Positions 21,501-33,395 of a stretch of 64,000 nucleotides of DNA are shown here, piece by piece (positions within the stretch are counted from its first letter, which is position 1; each line of letters opens with the position of its first letter). Source of the stretch: Isoetes taiwanensis (lineage: Eukaryota; Streptophyta; Lycopodiopsida; Isoetales; Isoetaceae); contig JAJEKV010000031.1 of assembly GCA_021234155.1 (NCBI GenBank), forward strand, positions 12,450,928 to 12,514,927, in the 5' to 3' direction. A program made the translations under genes and the position numbers. The notes under the pieces were generated by a model that was not told the origin of the DNA, did not search any database, and saw only the letters and a list, made by a program, of their open reading frames with translations.

Positions 21501-21541
21501 ATTGAAGACAAATGTTTGCAATAACAAAGGTGGATTAGGCA

Positions 21542-21584
21542 CCATTGCGCCAAGTCCAATGAAGCCTACTTTAGAATGGGCCAT
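21542..21584 (-). pseudogene. Dehydrogenase-like first-exon scrap (MAHSKVGFIGLGAM)
   Basis: From ATG 21,584 the minus strand reads MAHSKVGFIGLGAM. KVGFIGLGAMG is the start of the NAD(P)-binding fold (GxGxxG-type) of the 3-hydroxyisobutyrate/6-phosphogluconate dehydrogenase superfamily. The reading ends at a possible exon edge near 21,542, and I find no later domain within the next kilobase, although the surrounding minus-strand frames are gene-like and broken. It is likely a captured or decayed fragment. The match rests on a short motif only. Confidence 0.35.
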
Positions 21585-21599
21585 GTTGATTCACCTATG

Positions 21600-24459
21600 C
21601 AGGTCAAAGAATGTCATTCACACAATAAATTCACACTGGGCACTTTGGATTCACACAATAAGATGTACTGTTCCTTAGTCGCCAAACCAGGTATTCCATT
21701 GACATGTAACCTCTGAAGATAGTTAACAATCCAGATGGGTCATTACGACGGGCAGCCATGACACAGTCTGCATTTGCAAAGGACGGGAGGGAACTAAGGG
21801 AGCAACAACAGAGAACAATGCTGGATTCGATACCTAAAGATTTGAACAGGCCATTTGGAGGATCCCATGGATTTAAGGGGTGTTGGCCTTTCAGCCTATA
21901 ACATGCCTGATTGGAAGAGGGATGCACCAATTTCGGGATAAAAAAAAAGCTCAAGAAACATTCCAAGAGGGAAATCGAAGGCCATGCATTAATTACCTTT
22001 TCCTTGTGGAACTCCAAAGCGGCTCCATTACGCACCCTCTCAAAGCACAAAGAACAACAAGCAGATTTGGTCTTGTAATACAAGGATCTAAGGACCATCG
22101 TTTGAATGGGTTAACCAAGGCTGCACTTTTTCTCTTCCATCTTCCAAGCGGTCAAATCCTCAAGATTATTGCTTGTGTAAACCCGCTTACAAGAAGCTGA
22201 AAATCGGGGCTTGGTTGTATTCTGTTCATAAGAAGCAGTAACCCTAAAACATTATTGCAAGAAGGCTGCATGCCCGCCTAAAGGAAAAATAGGGTGTTCG
22301 GGCACTTTTGTCTTTGGTCGCGGTTCTTCCGGAGACAACATCGGATCTTTGAAAAGAATCCAATAATTTCCCAACACATAACCCTAAAATGGGTTGTCTC
22401 GAGGCTTGCATGTCGAGCAGAATATGATACTACAAGAAAATATATCATATATTAAGAAATATATGACATATGGGTCTAAACCATTGGAATTAGGCATCAA
22501 AATTAGTTTAAGCGTATGCGCACTCTAGATATACTAATCAGTATGCCTCATCAAATACATCCATGAAATCATATAAAAACCTTAGGAAAAAACGTACAAA
22601 AATACAAAAGAAACCCCCTGTTATAATGCTACATATTATTATCATCTACCGAGCAAGCAATTTTGGTCTCATCTATGTTAGCAACTTGCTCTTCATTTCT
22701 GCATATTTCAATTCGCATATGAAAAGTCACACGTGAATCGCAACCTTATGTTATTTTTGAAGTCCAAAAAAAAAGATTAAAAAAAACAAAAACCCCCTAG
22801 AAGACAATAGCAGGTTGGCGTGATTTTGGAGTTGACATAATCCCAATTTAATTGGATGATGGTTCAACCATCTCACCACCTTAGTCTTTAACTGTAACAT
22901 TGTAGGCGTCGACCATGAGAGATGTTACAAACCTTTTAATGCTGCATTCAAGTTGAATCATCATGTTTATGCTTTAATTTCTTTGCATTTTGATTGATGA
23001 TGTTCTAATCTTTGTCAGGGGCTGCTATAATTTCAAGCAAAGTATTCATGAGATGTTTTTTTATCATAAGTGGAAAATGCTCTCTCTTTTTATTCATATT
23101 GGAAGGTTTTACTGAAGTTTTCTAGCATCCAAAGATGGCATAGCCTAAGAAAATCATCCTTGTGAACTCAACATACAATCCCCTTTCTTTTTCAAAAGGC
23201 ACCTGTATTGAGGAAAAGATTGTTTGATTGGGTCTTTGGATGAGCCTTTGCACACATTTTGTTTGATCTTCTAATTAAATTAAATGGAATCTAAGGAGTG
23301 TTCCATTGAGACGTACCGTTATATTTGTAGGAAAGGGTATTGTAATTTTATGAAGACTATACCGTGACAACTGACAAAAGAAATGCAATCCATTAGAGGA
23401 AAAATGAGATCACGTTTTGTCCTACTAAGGGATGCTTAAAATGCCATGTCAGCTTTTTAAACTGTCCAATAAGAGAAGAGCTCCAGTATATCTCATTCCA
23501 GTATTATGTGGCAACCTGTAATTAATGCAGTTGCAACTAACTTTTGTAGTATCATTTTTTCATTATAACTTTTGATCCAGAACTCCGATTCAAAAACTTT
23601 TTGTAGCAATGGGTTCGTCTTCACAAGATCTATCTAGTGATAACCCATTCATACATCTTTTACGATATAAATATATAAGAAATAAGCAAAAAATCATATT
23701 TTTTTTAAGTTAACGCATATGACCATATTGAAATACATCATAACCATATATCATTGGAAAGATCTTTTCATTCCGCATCTAATGCAACAAACGCCGCAAC
23801 ATTTTGACAAGTGGATCAAAAGTTATGGGGGAAAAACAACAACAATGAAGTTGTTGGTGCTGCATTAATTGCAGTTAATAGAGGGTAGCCATTCCATTGG
23901 AGGATTCTTATGGGGATGAAATGAGATCTCAAATTTCCTCTATGCATCAAAATTCGCAAATTAAACATTTTCTAGACCATTATTGAAATATTTAGGATCT
24001 TCTCCTTTGAAGTACAATAATGAAAAATACCATATCTGGTGCATTTGAATATGAACATTCAATTTTTATGTGTAGGTATTGGATCACCCAAAACATGCTT
24101 AAAAGTAGATAAAAACGCAAATAAGTAGCAATTTTCATAGGCACAAGTTGTTGCCAAACTAACCAATTTTCATAGCAATTTTCATAGGCACAAGTATTGG
24201 TGTCAGCATCATTGCATGCTAACCAAAATGGAGATTTATGACCATCCCCAAAGATCTTTGACAATTTTCAGGTCAGGCCCAGAATAATAAGATGACATAT
24301 TTGTAAATAGTTCTCTCATCATTTGATATAATTAAAATCTCTTACAATTGACTTGCGCAGCATAATTAAGAAATTTCCTGATGGAATGGGAGAAACACAC
24401 TCAAATTCAAGCTCAAATAAAAAACTTTACATGAATTCGAAAATCAAAAAGCATCTATA
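21600..24459. other. Non-coding AT-rich region with dispersed repeats
   Basis: Positions 21,631-22,200 hold overlapping frames on both strands without recognisable motifs. Positions 22,755-22,866 and 24,192-24,375 are the second copies of the dispersed repeats at 5,148-5,250 and 6,860-7,047. Near 23,522 GTAATTAATGCAGTTGCAAC and near 23,862-23,880 GCATTAATTGCAGTTAATAG stand in loosely inverted relation around a 350-base AT-rich body, perhaps a small fold-back element. No gene found. Confidence 0.45.
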
Positions 24460-24603
24460 AAGCTTATTAACAGGCATTTCAGAAAAGAGCTGTTCAGTGG
24501 GGAAGGAAAAAAGAGTCATCTCAAAATCACATGAGCGAAGCTTAACAGGCATTTCAGAATGAGCAAGGAAAAAGGAGTCATCTCAAAATCACATGAGCGA
24601 GGC
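24460..24603. repeat. Tandem duplication spanning the GTPase stop codon
   Basis: The segment starting AAGCTT..AACAGGCATTTCAG and ending with TCATCTCAAAATCACATGAG occurs at 24,460-24,537 and again, about 12 bases shorter, at 24,538-24,603. The right-hand copy contains the end of the GTPase coding region and its TGA (24,589-24,591), so the duplication copied the stop and the first part of the 3' untranslated region. Confidence 0.8.
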
Positions 24604-27600
24604 CACATTGGGATTTATACTTCGAGCAAGCCCTTCGAAGCTCTTTGCAAGCTGCACTTCGTCCAGGCTGATCTGAAATGTTCCATTGCCACATGTTGCC
24701 ATGTCTTCCAATACCTGTTTATAAGGATCATTTCCAAACATGATAGTATGGAACACTAGTTTCGGTTCAAAAGCCACCATCCTCCTAACTGAGTATAGAG
24801 GATCACCGCCACCATTGTTTCCACCATCACTAAGGAAAATAACAACAGGAGGCTTGCTATCCACTGCTAAAGATGCCCTTCTGAGTATCTCCTCTGCTGG
24901 CTGGATTCCAGACGTGTAAGTTGTGCCACCATCAGCATCGTAGTTCAGAAGCTCGTAAACAAGCTCCTCCTTCATAGGTTGGCACTCATGGGCAATGTAG
25001 CCGCTTGTATTGAAAAGCACAACAGACATGGAATCGTGTAAGTTTTCTATGTTTCTTGTTCGTATGAACCTCACCATTGCCTCAAACACACATCCTAAAC
25101 GATTATTATGCCCATTGATAAAGTGTACCATCGTTGGTTTTATGTCCCAGTCACCCATGGAACCTGATTTGTCTATGATGAAGACGACATGGTTGGCTGT
25201 GTTCTTGGAATGGTTACAGCTGAAATGGTGACCATCTTCAGTTACAAACCCTGTTCCTGCCATGGAAGCGTTTCTGGAAACAGGATTATGCCAAAGCTTC
25301 TCAACACAGTAAGACTTATGCGCTGATGAACCAGTCAAATAAGTGGGATTATGCTCATTTGATGCACACTGGTGCGCGCATAACTCAAACTCTTTCTGTT
25401 CATCTGCAGAACAAGGATCTCGAAAATACATGTTCTTCCAGTATGCGTCATGTGTGAGTTCGTCCTTTGGTATATCAAACTCCGGTCCATACTTTCTGAT
25501 CTCATGCCTTGCTCCTTGAGGTAGCCTGATTCTTGCACATGTTCCACCCTCACTTTGTTCACATGCAATTAAATGGACATGCCCTCGGCCTGCACTCTTA
25601 CAGTGCATCATGCACATTTCAGCTTCTCCTGATTCCCCCCAGGCATATTTGCGGTCCAGAATGTCAATCTCCATGCATTCTGAAACAAATGTTTTTCCCT
25701 TCATATTTCCATGGGTTGTGTCATGCAGCCCGGCATGATCCACAGGATGGTGACAGAAGTAATCACATCCACTGCATCGGGTCTCACAGAAGTGTACAAC
25801 ATTTGGATTTGTAGAATGCAAATGTGGTCCTTCATGTTTAGTCATGAAAGGTGGAATATGCAAGCAACACCCTTTTCTAATTCCATTTTGCTCAGAGACA
25901 TGTTCGTACTCAAAGGTAGACCGTTTTCCCATAAATGTACTCGTTTGCTTAACAAGTTCTGTGAGTACCTCACAATTTCCCTTGGCCTCACATTTTTGCC
26001 CACATAAATGTTCCTTTCCACACTGGTGATTCCTTTTTTCATGCATTGAATGGAAGTGATCACCAGAAGCACACGTACGGTTGCAGGAAGCCATTGTGCA
26101 CTGTAAAGGACAGAACTTCTCATGACAAGCATGTATGCTATGCTCCAAGTCAATTGGATATGTGCAGACATTTCTGCAAGACGAAAGGGAACATTTATCC
26201 TTGCACATATGCTGTCTACAGTTACATCTATGAGCTCCTTTATGCCCTGACTTTTTCACACAGTGTCTGTTACAATTTGATGATTTTTCCAGTAAATCAC
26301 AATCCTTAGCACAAGTGTGTGATCTCATCTGACAATCATGAGGGCCATCATGTCCAGCCTTATCACTACAGTCATTAACATCTCCAAGCGGTTTGTCTTT
26401 TAATTCTTCCCTGCAGTAGCTGCAGGATTCTGAGCACCTGTGGCTACCATTGCAAGAGTGCGAACAATTATGTGACTTTTCCAAAATGCAACGTAGGAAA
26501 CACCTATCACATTTACAACTGCACAGCAACAACTGTTGCTTCATTCCCATTATCATTGATACTGTTTCCAGACGTAGCTTTTCAACGTCCCCATCCGTAG
26601 GCATATCAGCAGTGTTAATCCTCAACCACTCCAGAACTCTATGCTCTCGTCTTTCTGCAATGGATGCTAAGAAACATTCTAATTCTGCATGCCATTTCTC
26701 ATCAGTCCCTCCACCCATGCCTTTTCGCGGAACCAACTGCTCAAACAGGGTGGTTAAAGGCCCTAATATCCCGCCAGAATTGGAATATGCAGCTAATTGC
26801 AGACCAGTGTCACTCATTTCAAAAACATGGTTGCCAAATGCAATAGGCATTTCTGGAATATCTTCTTCATTGTTAAAGTTGGTCAGCGGCTTCTTGTCAT
26901 CATTTAAACAAGCAAATGATATAACAGATTGTAAATGTGTGCGTAGCAAACTCAACTGAAATGCCATGCGCTTTGAATCTGTTGGCGACCAATCTTTGGC
27001 ACTTATTTGTGACATTATAAGCTTCAAATCTGTCAAGAATCTTCTTCCATTTGTGTAAACAGGTGGCAGTTCCTCCACAGTGTGGGCTAGCTGGGCAATG
27101 CTATCCTGAAACTCAGCCCTATGAAATGGAGGAAGCGCAGCAATTTCAACATTGCCACCATACATTTTTGTGAGGAAATTATCATGGGATTTGTTGCATA
27201 TCTGCAAAATCTTAGCCAGAAACTCGTTTTTAAGATCATCAACATCTGCTGCATCGACATCTTTTATGGCCATATAGAAGAGCCCTTTAAACAGTTTTGC
27301 ATCTTGTTTTACTAATGTTACGCCACTTTGAAAACGTTCAAAAACAGACTCCGTCTCTTTATCAAGATGAAAATCCTGGAAAGGATCGTAACAAGAAGTC
27401 AGACATATGAAGGAGCATAATCGATTACAAATCTTATATATAAAGGTTGGCTACTAATCCATTTCCCTGATTGAATTAAAAAACATGATGTGCTCCATAG
27501 ATTTCATTCATTTCGATTCCGTCCCTGTAAAGTAATACTAAGCATCTAAACCAAGTTACACAAACATGGAAAGTGTGATGGATATAGGCTTACCTTCTTG

Positions 27601-30600
27601 TTGAATATTGTGATGTTACTTATCGCCGCATTAAGAATGGATAGTAGTACATCCTCCTGTCCACTGCGCTCAAAACTTCCAAGACCTTCAAAGTCTAGGA
27701 TTATAAACATACAGTTGCCAACTATGCGCACTGTCATCCACACCCCATCAGTGCACCGTCCACCAGCCACATCAAGTAACGATCCTGTTAGATGATTGAG
27801 CAGGTAAGACTTTCCACTGCTCTGCTTACCCATAGATGAAATAACTTTAAGATGTCCCTTCCAACTCTGAATTACATTGTCATAGAGCCCAAAGCGAATG
27901 ACCATGGCAAGTGATATAGCATCAGCATAATGGAGCTTAGAAGACATCTGAAGCCCATCCACTAACGGAGATAGTCCATTATTCTCAGCTCTTGCAATCT
28001 GAATGGGAACTAAGCAAAGGAGTAGACTCAGCCAGTCTGCCAAGAGGAGGTCCTGCATTTCATCTTTCTCTAGGTAGCATGGCCCTTCAATTATCTTTGC
28101 TTGGAATTTAACAGGTACAGGGAACTCCTTTCCTTTTTCTATGCTTAGCCTCGTCAAAGAGTCTCTGGCATAATTTATGTAATCGCTAACATTGGGAATC
28201 CTCGCCTGCAGCACTTCCAACATTATGTTAAATGTAATATGCCTGATCTGTCTATTCCTCCCAAGAGGAGGGTTTATGGCATACTTATCAAATAGATGGT
28301 ATAAGTAATCCAATTCAGTACAAGCCTTTTCATCCCCTTCATCTGCCAGAGGTTTCTTCATGGGGTTATTCTGGACCTTCACATGGCAAACTTCTGAAGA
28401 AGATGTTACTTTCAAAATCACAGAGGAAACCACATCGGGCTTGCCACCATCATGAAGCAGGAGATGCAGCTGGGTACCATAGATGACAGTTTTAGCTTGG
28501 ACCGTATAAACATTTTCCACCTTGAAACACAATTGTCTGCTTTTTACACGCTGCATGTTATCATCAAGCATGTACACATGCATCCATAGCGCATGTTTGT
28601 TCTCGCCTTCCACAGGATTTACTGTAATTGGTGCTCCTATCTCTTCTTCAATATCTCCCCCAGTTCCCGATGTGGCAATGCGGGGCTGAGCATCTTGACA
28701 TTTACAAATGATGGTCAAGCATGCACCATTGCCAGGAAGGCAGACTTGCAGAAGGTTGGGGGGTAACTCTATGGTCCGTGGTCTCATCATGCGAGAATGA
28801 GCAACGTCAAAAACCCTTATGACTTTCTGGTCAGCAACCAAAAGTTCTGCTTTTCCAGGAACAAAATGCATCCATGAAATGCTGCCATCTATACAGTATT
28901 CATTCAGCTCCAGGGTTATACCTGTTCCTTGTAATTGGTGCAAAGATTCATCAAATCTGAGTACTTTAATTATGGATATGCCTTTGTCAAAACAAGCAAA
29001 GAACTTGGTCCCTTCATCAAAAGTAACAAGGTCTAATCCTTGCTTCAAAGTTAAAACATGGTGCCGCTGCTCATGCACAGTAATGCCTAGATTTGGGCAC
29101 ACATAGAGAGTCAAGTTTTTCAAACCCAGGTTCTCTATAATCACTAGAACTTGCCCTGATTTCAGAACTATTACTTCCAAAAGGTTTTGTTCGGTTTGGT
29201 CCAAAGTAATCAACAGATAAGGCCTGCTATAAATTGGGGTTATCAAATGTTCTTTAGAAGATGCATGGGCATCCAGCTGAACCTTGGTTGGCAGCATTTC
29301 CAAAAGTTTCCACTCTAAGCTTTCACCTTTCGCTTCATGTCTTGTAAATTTGACGGTCAACATGTCACTTGTATAATAGATATCAGGGAAACATTGCTGT
29401 AGCTGAACTGGGGGACTTGAACCGCGCTGAGATAATATTGTCTTGAAATTTTTCATTAGAGACAACCGCTCTTTCCTTATCCTTTCCTTGACCTCATTGG
29501 ATCTCCTTTTCAGAGTGGCAATTTGTGTGTGCTGGAGTAATGGCCGTAAGAAATCTTCCACCAGCTTGCGAAAATATGCGAAAAAACGACAGCGTCCATC
29601 TCTGTATCGCTCTGCGCAAGCCATCACAACTGCATCTGATACAGGTGATGATGGATTCAAATGTCCATCCTCTTTAAGCAGTTTGCCCCACTTCTCTTGG
29701 CAATCATTTGACAAAGTACCGGGGAATGAATCTGCAAATATACGTTTTACAAGCTCTTCTTCATTGAGCCCTTCTATTTCAAATAGGACCTTGTTTGCAA
29801 AAATGTACTCTGAAAGAATAGCCTTCTTCTCCAATGGTGGCACCATATCCCTAGAGAAGCAATCCAACCACGATCTCAAACGGCAAGCTGCTGGGTTGCT
29901 TCTTTTCTTGACTTCTGCATTGTGATATTTTGAGGACATATACTTCACAAATTTGAAAAGTTCAACGGCCCGACTTATTTTGAATCTATCTCCAAGAAGT
30001 ACAGGCTTCTTGCCGGATTTTTTATTGTTAGAAAAACTGATCTTATCAGTTTCAGTACATACATCTTCCTCATACAAGACTGGTCCACTTGTCCTTCCAC
30101 CAGAGCTTCTTAATATAGCAGAAAATGTTTGACGGTCACATGCAGCTCCATGCTCAAAGGTAACCTCATCACCAACAAACAACATTTTCTGGTTTTCAAA
30201 ATCGGAGCCACCAGACCAAATCTCAGCTAGATCTTTCTCTAGGTTCTCCAATGAAGCTTCATCCGCAAGTTGGGATTGCTGAGCTGAATAATCTGAATAC
30301 TTTGTGAAATCGGCAAAGCTCTCCAACTGCTTGCTTGCCTCTCCAGTGCCTGCATAAACTGCCTCCTCCCAGGGATAATGTATTCTCAAATAAGCATTAA
30401 GACCTTTGGCGAGCACCTTTAGAAGCCTTTCTTCCTGTACAAGAACAAAATCCTCAACGTTCTGCAATTGATTGGTCTGCAGAACTTCTTCTTGCTTAAG
30501 CTGATCTAAATTTTTTTTCAGCTCGGTCGCACCACTTAGACCAGAACTCTCCACAAAGGTTTCAAAATCTCGCTCCGACAATCCATGCAAATCAATAGAA

Positions 30601-31656
30601 CAGCCACTCCATTGCAGCACCAGACGAGATAATTCATCCTTAGAAACATGCCTGATTTCAGTTTTAGGTATTACTCTAGGAGGGCGCTTTTCACAAAACA
30701 GCAAAGCAGACCGATGCCCACCTTCGGATAGCTTAAATCCACAAACATCAGGGCCAAATTTTGGCAGAGAAATGGTAAACCCTGATCTAATTTCTACATC
30801 ATCTTCTGAAGCTTTCACTACAGACAACTGAAGCCTGCACGTCCGATCCTTTCTTGGAAGACTTCTAACAGCTTTAGGGATGATATCATGCTTAACCTCG
30901 ATGCAAGGGTAGATAAGATCACAAAGTTCTGTTATATACCTGATAAAATTGCAAGAGACATCGTTTCTTTTTGCATTTCGAAGTTCCTTTCCTTCATGCC
31001 AGTAGAATATGCCGATATTGTTTGATGCTAGCATACAAGCATAGAGTCCAGAAGGAAGAGCATCATTTTTCAAACGCTGGACATCTTCTTCAGAACATAT
31101 TTTGTGGGTTATCAAGATTTGGATCATCATCTTTTTGCTGCCATAAAATCCCACTGTTTTGAGGGGGACTTTTGAAACCAGGCCATCATTGATGGGCTTT
31201 GCAGCCGAAATTTTTGGATCCAGCTTCATTAGCAAAGCCGAGATCTGATCCTTTGCTAGCACCACCTTCTCCACGAAGCTTAGATCCTGTCTGTCGGACT
31301 TGATGTGCATAAGCATGAACAGATTAGTTGCTGCTGCTTGCTCTTCTATTGCATCAATCATTTCTACTTCTTCAACGCCCATATCGTCAATGCATGCTTC
31401 CTGGTTCTTAGATTCTTCCTCATTTTCACAATCGCCACTATCCATTTGCTCCTGAATCTGTTTTTGTTTTTGTCAAGTTTTCGTTATAAGTATGAGCAAG
31501 GGTAGAAAAAATAAAAAGTCTGAAACTGAGCAAAGAGCTTGGAATACTTAAAGAGTGTTTTACCTCCGGTTCCTCGATTGAATCAATCATCTCTACTTCT
31601 TCAGCATCCATTTCGCCTATGCATGCTTCATGAACTTCATCATTGCCACCACCCAT
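24589..31656 (-). CDS. Very large VLIG/GBP-like GTPase with Cys-rich region and C-terminal vWA domain (three exons)
   Basis: Three exons join in phase: 31,656-31,564, 31,457-27,594 and 27,375-24,589, giving 2,248 codons with no internal stop. Donors (CGGAG|GTAAA, AAGAAG|GTAAGC) and acceptors (AAAAACAG, TTTCCAG) are canonical; introns are 106 and 218 bases. Residues 1-65 are acidic, with one motif present twice. A long helical region without known domain follows. The G domain has a P-loop GKQSSGKS at residues 1241-1248, a G2-like RCTDGVWM, and DFEGLG at 1286-1291, as in guanylate-binding and very large inducible GTPases. The helical segment DFHLDKETESVFERFQSGV bridges the second intron. Residues about 1604-1990 are a Cys/His-rich tract with repeated HxCxxxC spacing, probably zinc binding. 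The C-terminus (about 2045-2240) is a von Willebrand A domain with a complete metal site (DKSGSMG at 2054, GGTTYTSG, FLSDGGN). No signal peptide, so cytosolic or nuclear. The role is unproven; relatives act in cell-autonomous immunity. The start at 31,656 is the first ATG after in-frame stops. Confidence 0.9.
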
Positions 31657-31800
31657 TTTTCTTAGATTCTGTTTTTGATGCTAGTATCAGAGAGAGAGAG
31701 AAGGAAAAATAACAAGGCAGCTCATCCCAGAGAGCTTGATGTTGGAGCAAGCCAAGCGAATCTGGTGATGGGTCCTTTGATTTAACTAACTCCGAAGAAA
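31657..31800 (-). promoter_or_regulatory. 5' untranslated region and proximal promoter of the giant GTPase gene
   Basis: Upstream of the ATG (reading the minus strand from about 31,800) lie CTCTGGGATGAG and a CT-rich run (complement of GAGAGAGAGAAGG, 31,690-31,706), a common plant 5' UTR element. No clear TATA box was identified. The boundary with the duplicated repeats begins near 31,800. Confidence 0.35.
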
Positions 31801-32915
31801 GCATAAAACAACTGAGTGGAGAGGTGGTACTAAAGTAAAAGTGAGTAGCTTTCCGGACGACTTTGAGCGTGAAAATTAAAGTGCACATAATTCGCTACCG
31901 TCTAGCCTAGGGTGATTTTTCATTTTTCACGACGCTGGTGTCCGACACTATACTATAGCTATTTTAAGTGGTCCACGAAAGCAACTAAAGACTAAAGCGA
32001 CTAAAGCACTTTTTGGTTGCTTTTTGCACAGTCATTTTACGAGACTTTTAGATTATATTAATACTAGAAAAAGTGTCCAACATTAGCATAAGTTTAAAAA
32101 TTAATAAAATGTGAAGTACATTTTACAAAGATCATGTTTTAGCGATACAGGATATATATGTTATTTACATAAAATATGTACTTCACAATATAGGCTAAGG
32201 AATTGAAAAACTTAATGAAATATGAAGTACATTTTACAAAAGATCATGTTTTAACAATACAGGGAGGATATATATGTTATTTACATAAAATATGTACTTC
32301 ACAATATAGGCTAAGGAATTGGAAATCAAGGATTGAGAATCAAATATACAGGCTAAGGAATTGGAAATCAAGGATTGAGAATCAAATATACAGAAGAAAC
32401 ATTACGGTTATACATGTCCATATTCAAGCTAATTTTGAAAAGTATTTCATGTACAAATGTGTGCATAAGACCAATGAGTGGAGAGGTGGTACTAAAGTAA
32501 AAGTGAGCAGCTATCCGTAGAAAGCATAAGACGAATGAGTGGAGAGGTGGTACTAAAGTAAAAGTGAGCAGCTGTCCGGACGATTTGAGCGTGAAAATTA
32601 AAGTGCACATAATTCGCTACCGTCTAGCCTAGGGTGATTTTTCACGACGTTGGTGTCCGATACTATAGCTATTCTAAATGGTCCACGAAAGCAACTAAGA
32701 ATAAACTACGTTTGGTTGCTTTGCACAGTACTTTTATGAAACTTGTAGATTATATTAATGCTAGAAAGAGTGCCCAACGTTGCTGGGCTTTTTCCCCTGG
32801 CATAAGTTCAAAAATTAATAAAATATGAAGTACATTTTACAAAGATCATATTTTAGCGATACAGGAGGATACATATGTTATTTACATAAAATATGTACTT
32901 CACAATATAGGCTAA
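31797..32915. repeat. Nested tandem duplications upstream of the GTPase gene
   Basis: Block A (GAGTGGAGAGGTGGTACTAA, GTAAAAGTGAGTAGC, CACATAATTCGCTACCGTCT, TCACGACG, GTGTCCGA) occurs at about 31,814-32,090, in part at 32,475-32,520, and again at 32,535-32,810. Block B (TGAAGTACATTTTACAAA to AATATGTACTTCACAATATA) occurs at about 32,110-32,200, 32,222-32,310 and 32,824-32,913; its ends are inverted (GAAGTACATTTTA against TAAAATATGTACTTC), so each B unit can fold back. A 38-base phrase with GGCTAAGGAATTGGAAATCA is itself doubled at 32,310-32,390. Confidence 0.75.
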
Positions 32916-33395
32916 CACAAGGCATCCTAAAATTTAACTGCCATAATTAACCACTAAGGAACCACTATACATGTGGTTACCTATACAAAAAATAATAATC
33001 TTAATAGAAACCACACATTATAGTGGTTATAAGTAGGATGTGGTTTTTGATGCTAGTTTTTGTTGCAACATGGTTTATTTAAATTGATAATGGTTTCTAG
33101 CGTGGTTTTCTTGTTAGTTTATTGATACAACATGGGCTATTAAGTTGGTAATGGTTTATGGTATGGTTTTTCAATGCTAGATGATGATTTTCCACGTTAG
33201 TTTTCTTTTGTAGTATGGTTTACTAAAATTAGTGTAGTTTGCAAGGTGGTTTTCACTGCCAATTTAAATACCTAGTGGTTATTCATGTTGGTTTTCTATT
33301 GCCAAAATTGTCTATTAAAAGTCGACCACATTGGTTTTCTTTTGTAGTAAGGTTTATTAAAATTAATTTAGTTTACAAGGTGGTTTTTACTACCA
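32912..33395 (+). repeat. Long inverted repeat, left arm
   Basis: From CACAAGGCATCCTAAAATTT at 32,914 the sequence matches the reverse complement of about 45,950-46,503, including AACTGCCATAATTAACCACT, GGAACCACTATACATGTGGT and a series of GGTTTTCT/ATGGTTTA phrases. Identity is visible over most of 480 bases with scattered changes. The outer edge includes about ten bases of transposase exon at the right arm. Confidence 0.75.

Noticed and set aside
24589-27273. 894-codon frame as an independent vWA gene starting at 27,273
   Set aside because: The frame extends upstream to an acceptor at 27,376 and joins in phase with the upstream exon; the ATG at 27,273 is an internal Met of the GTPase helical region.
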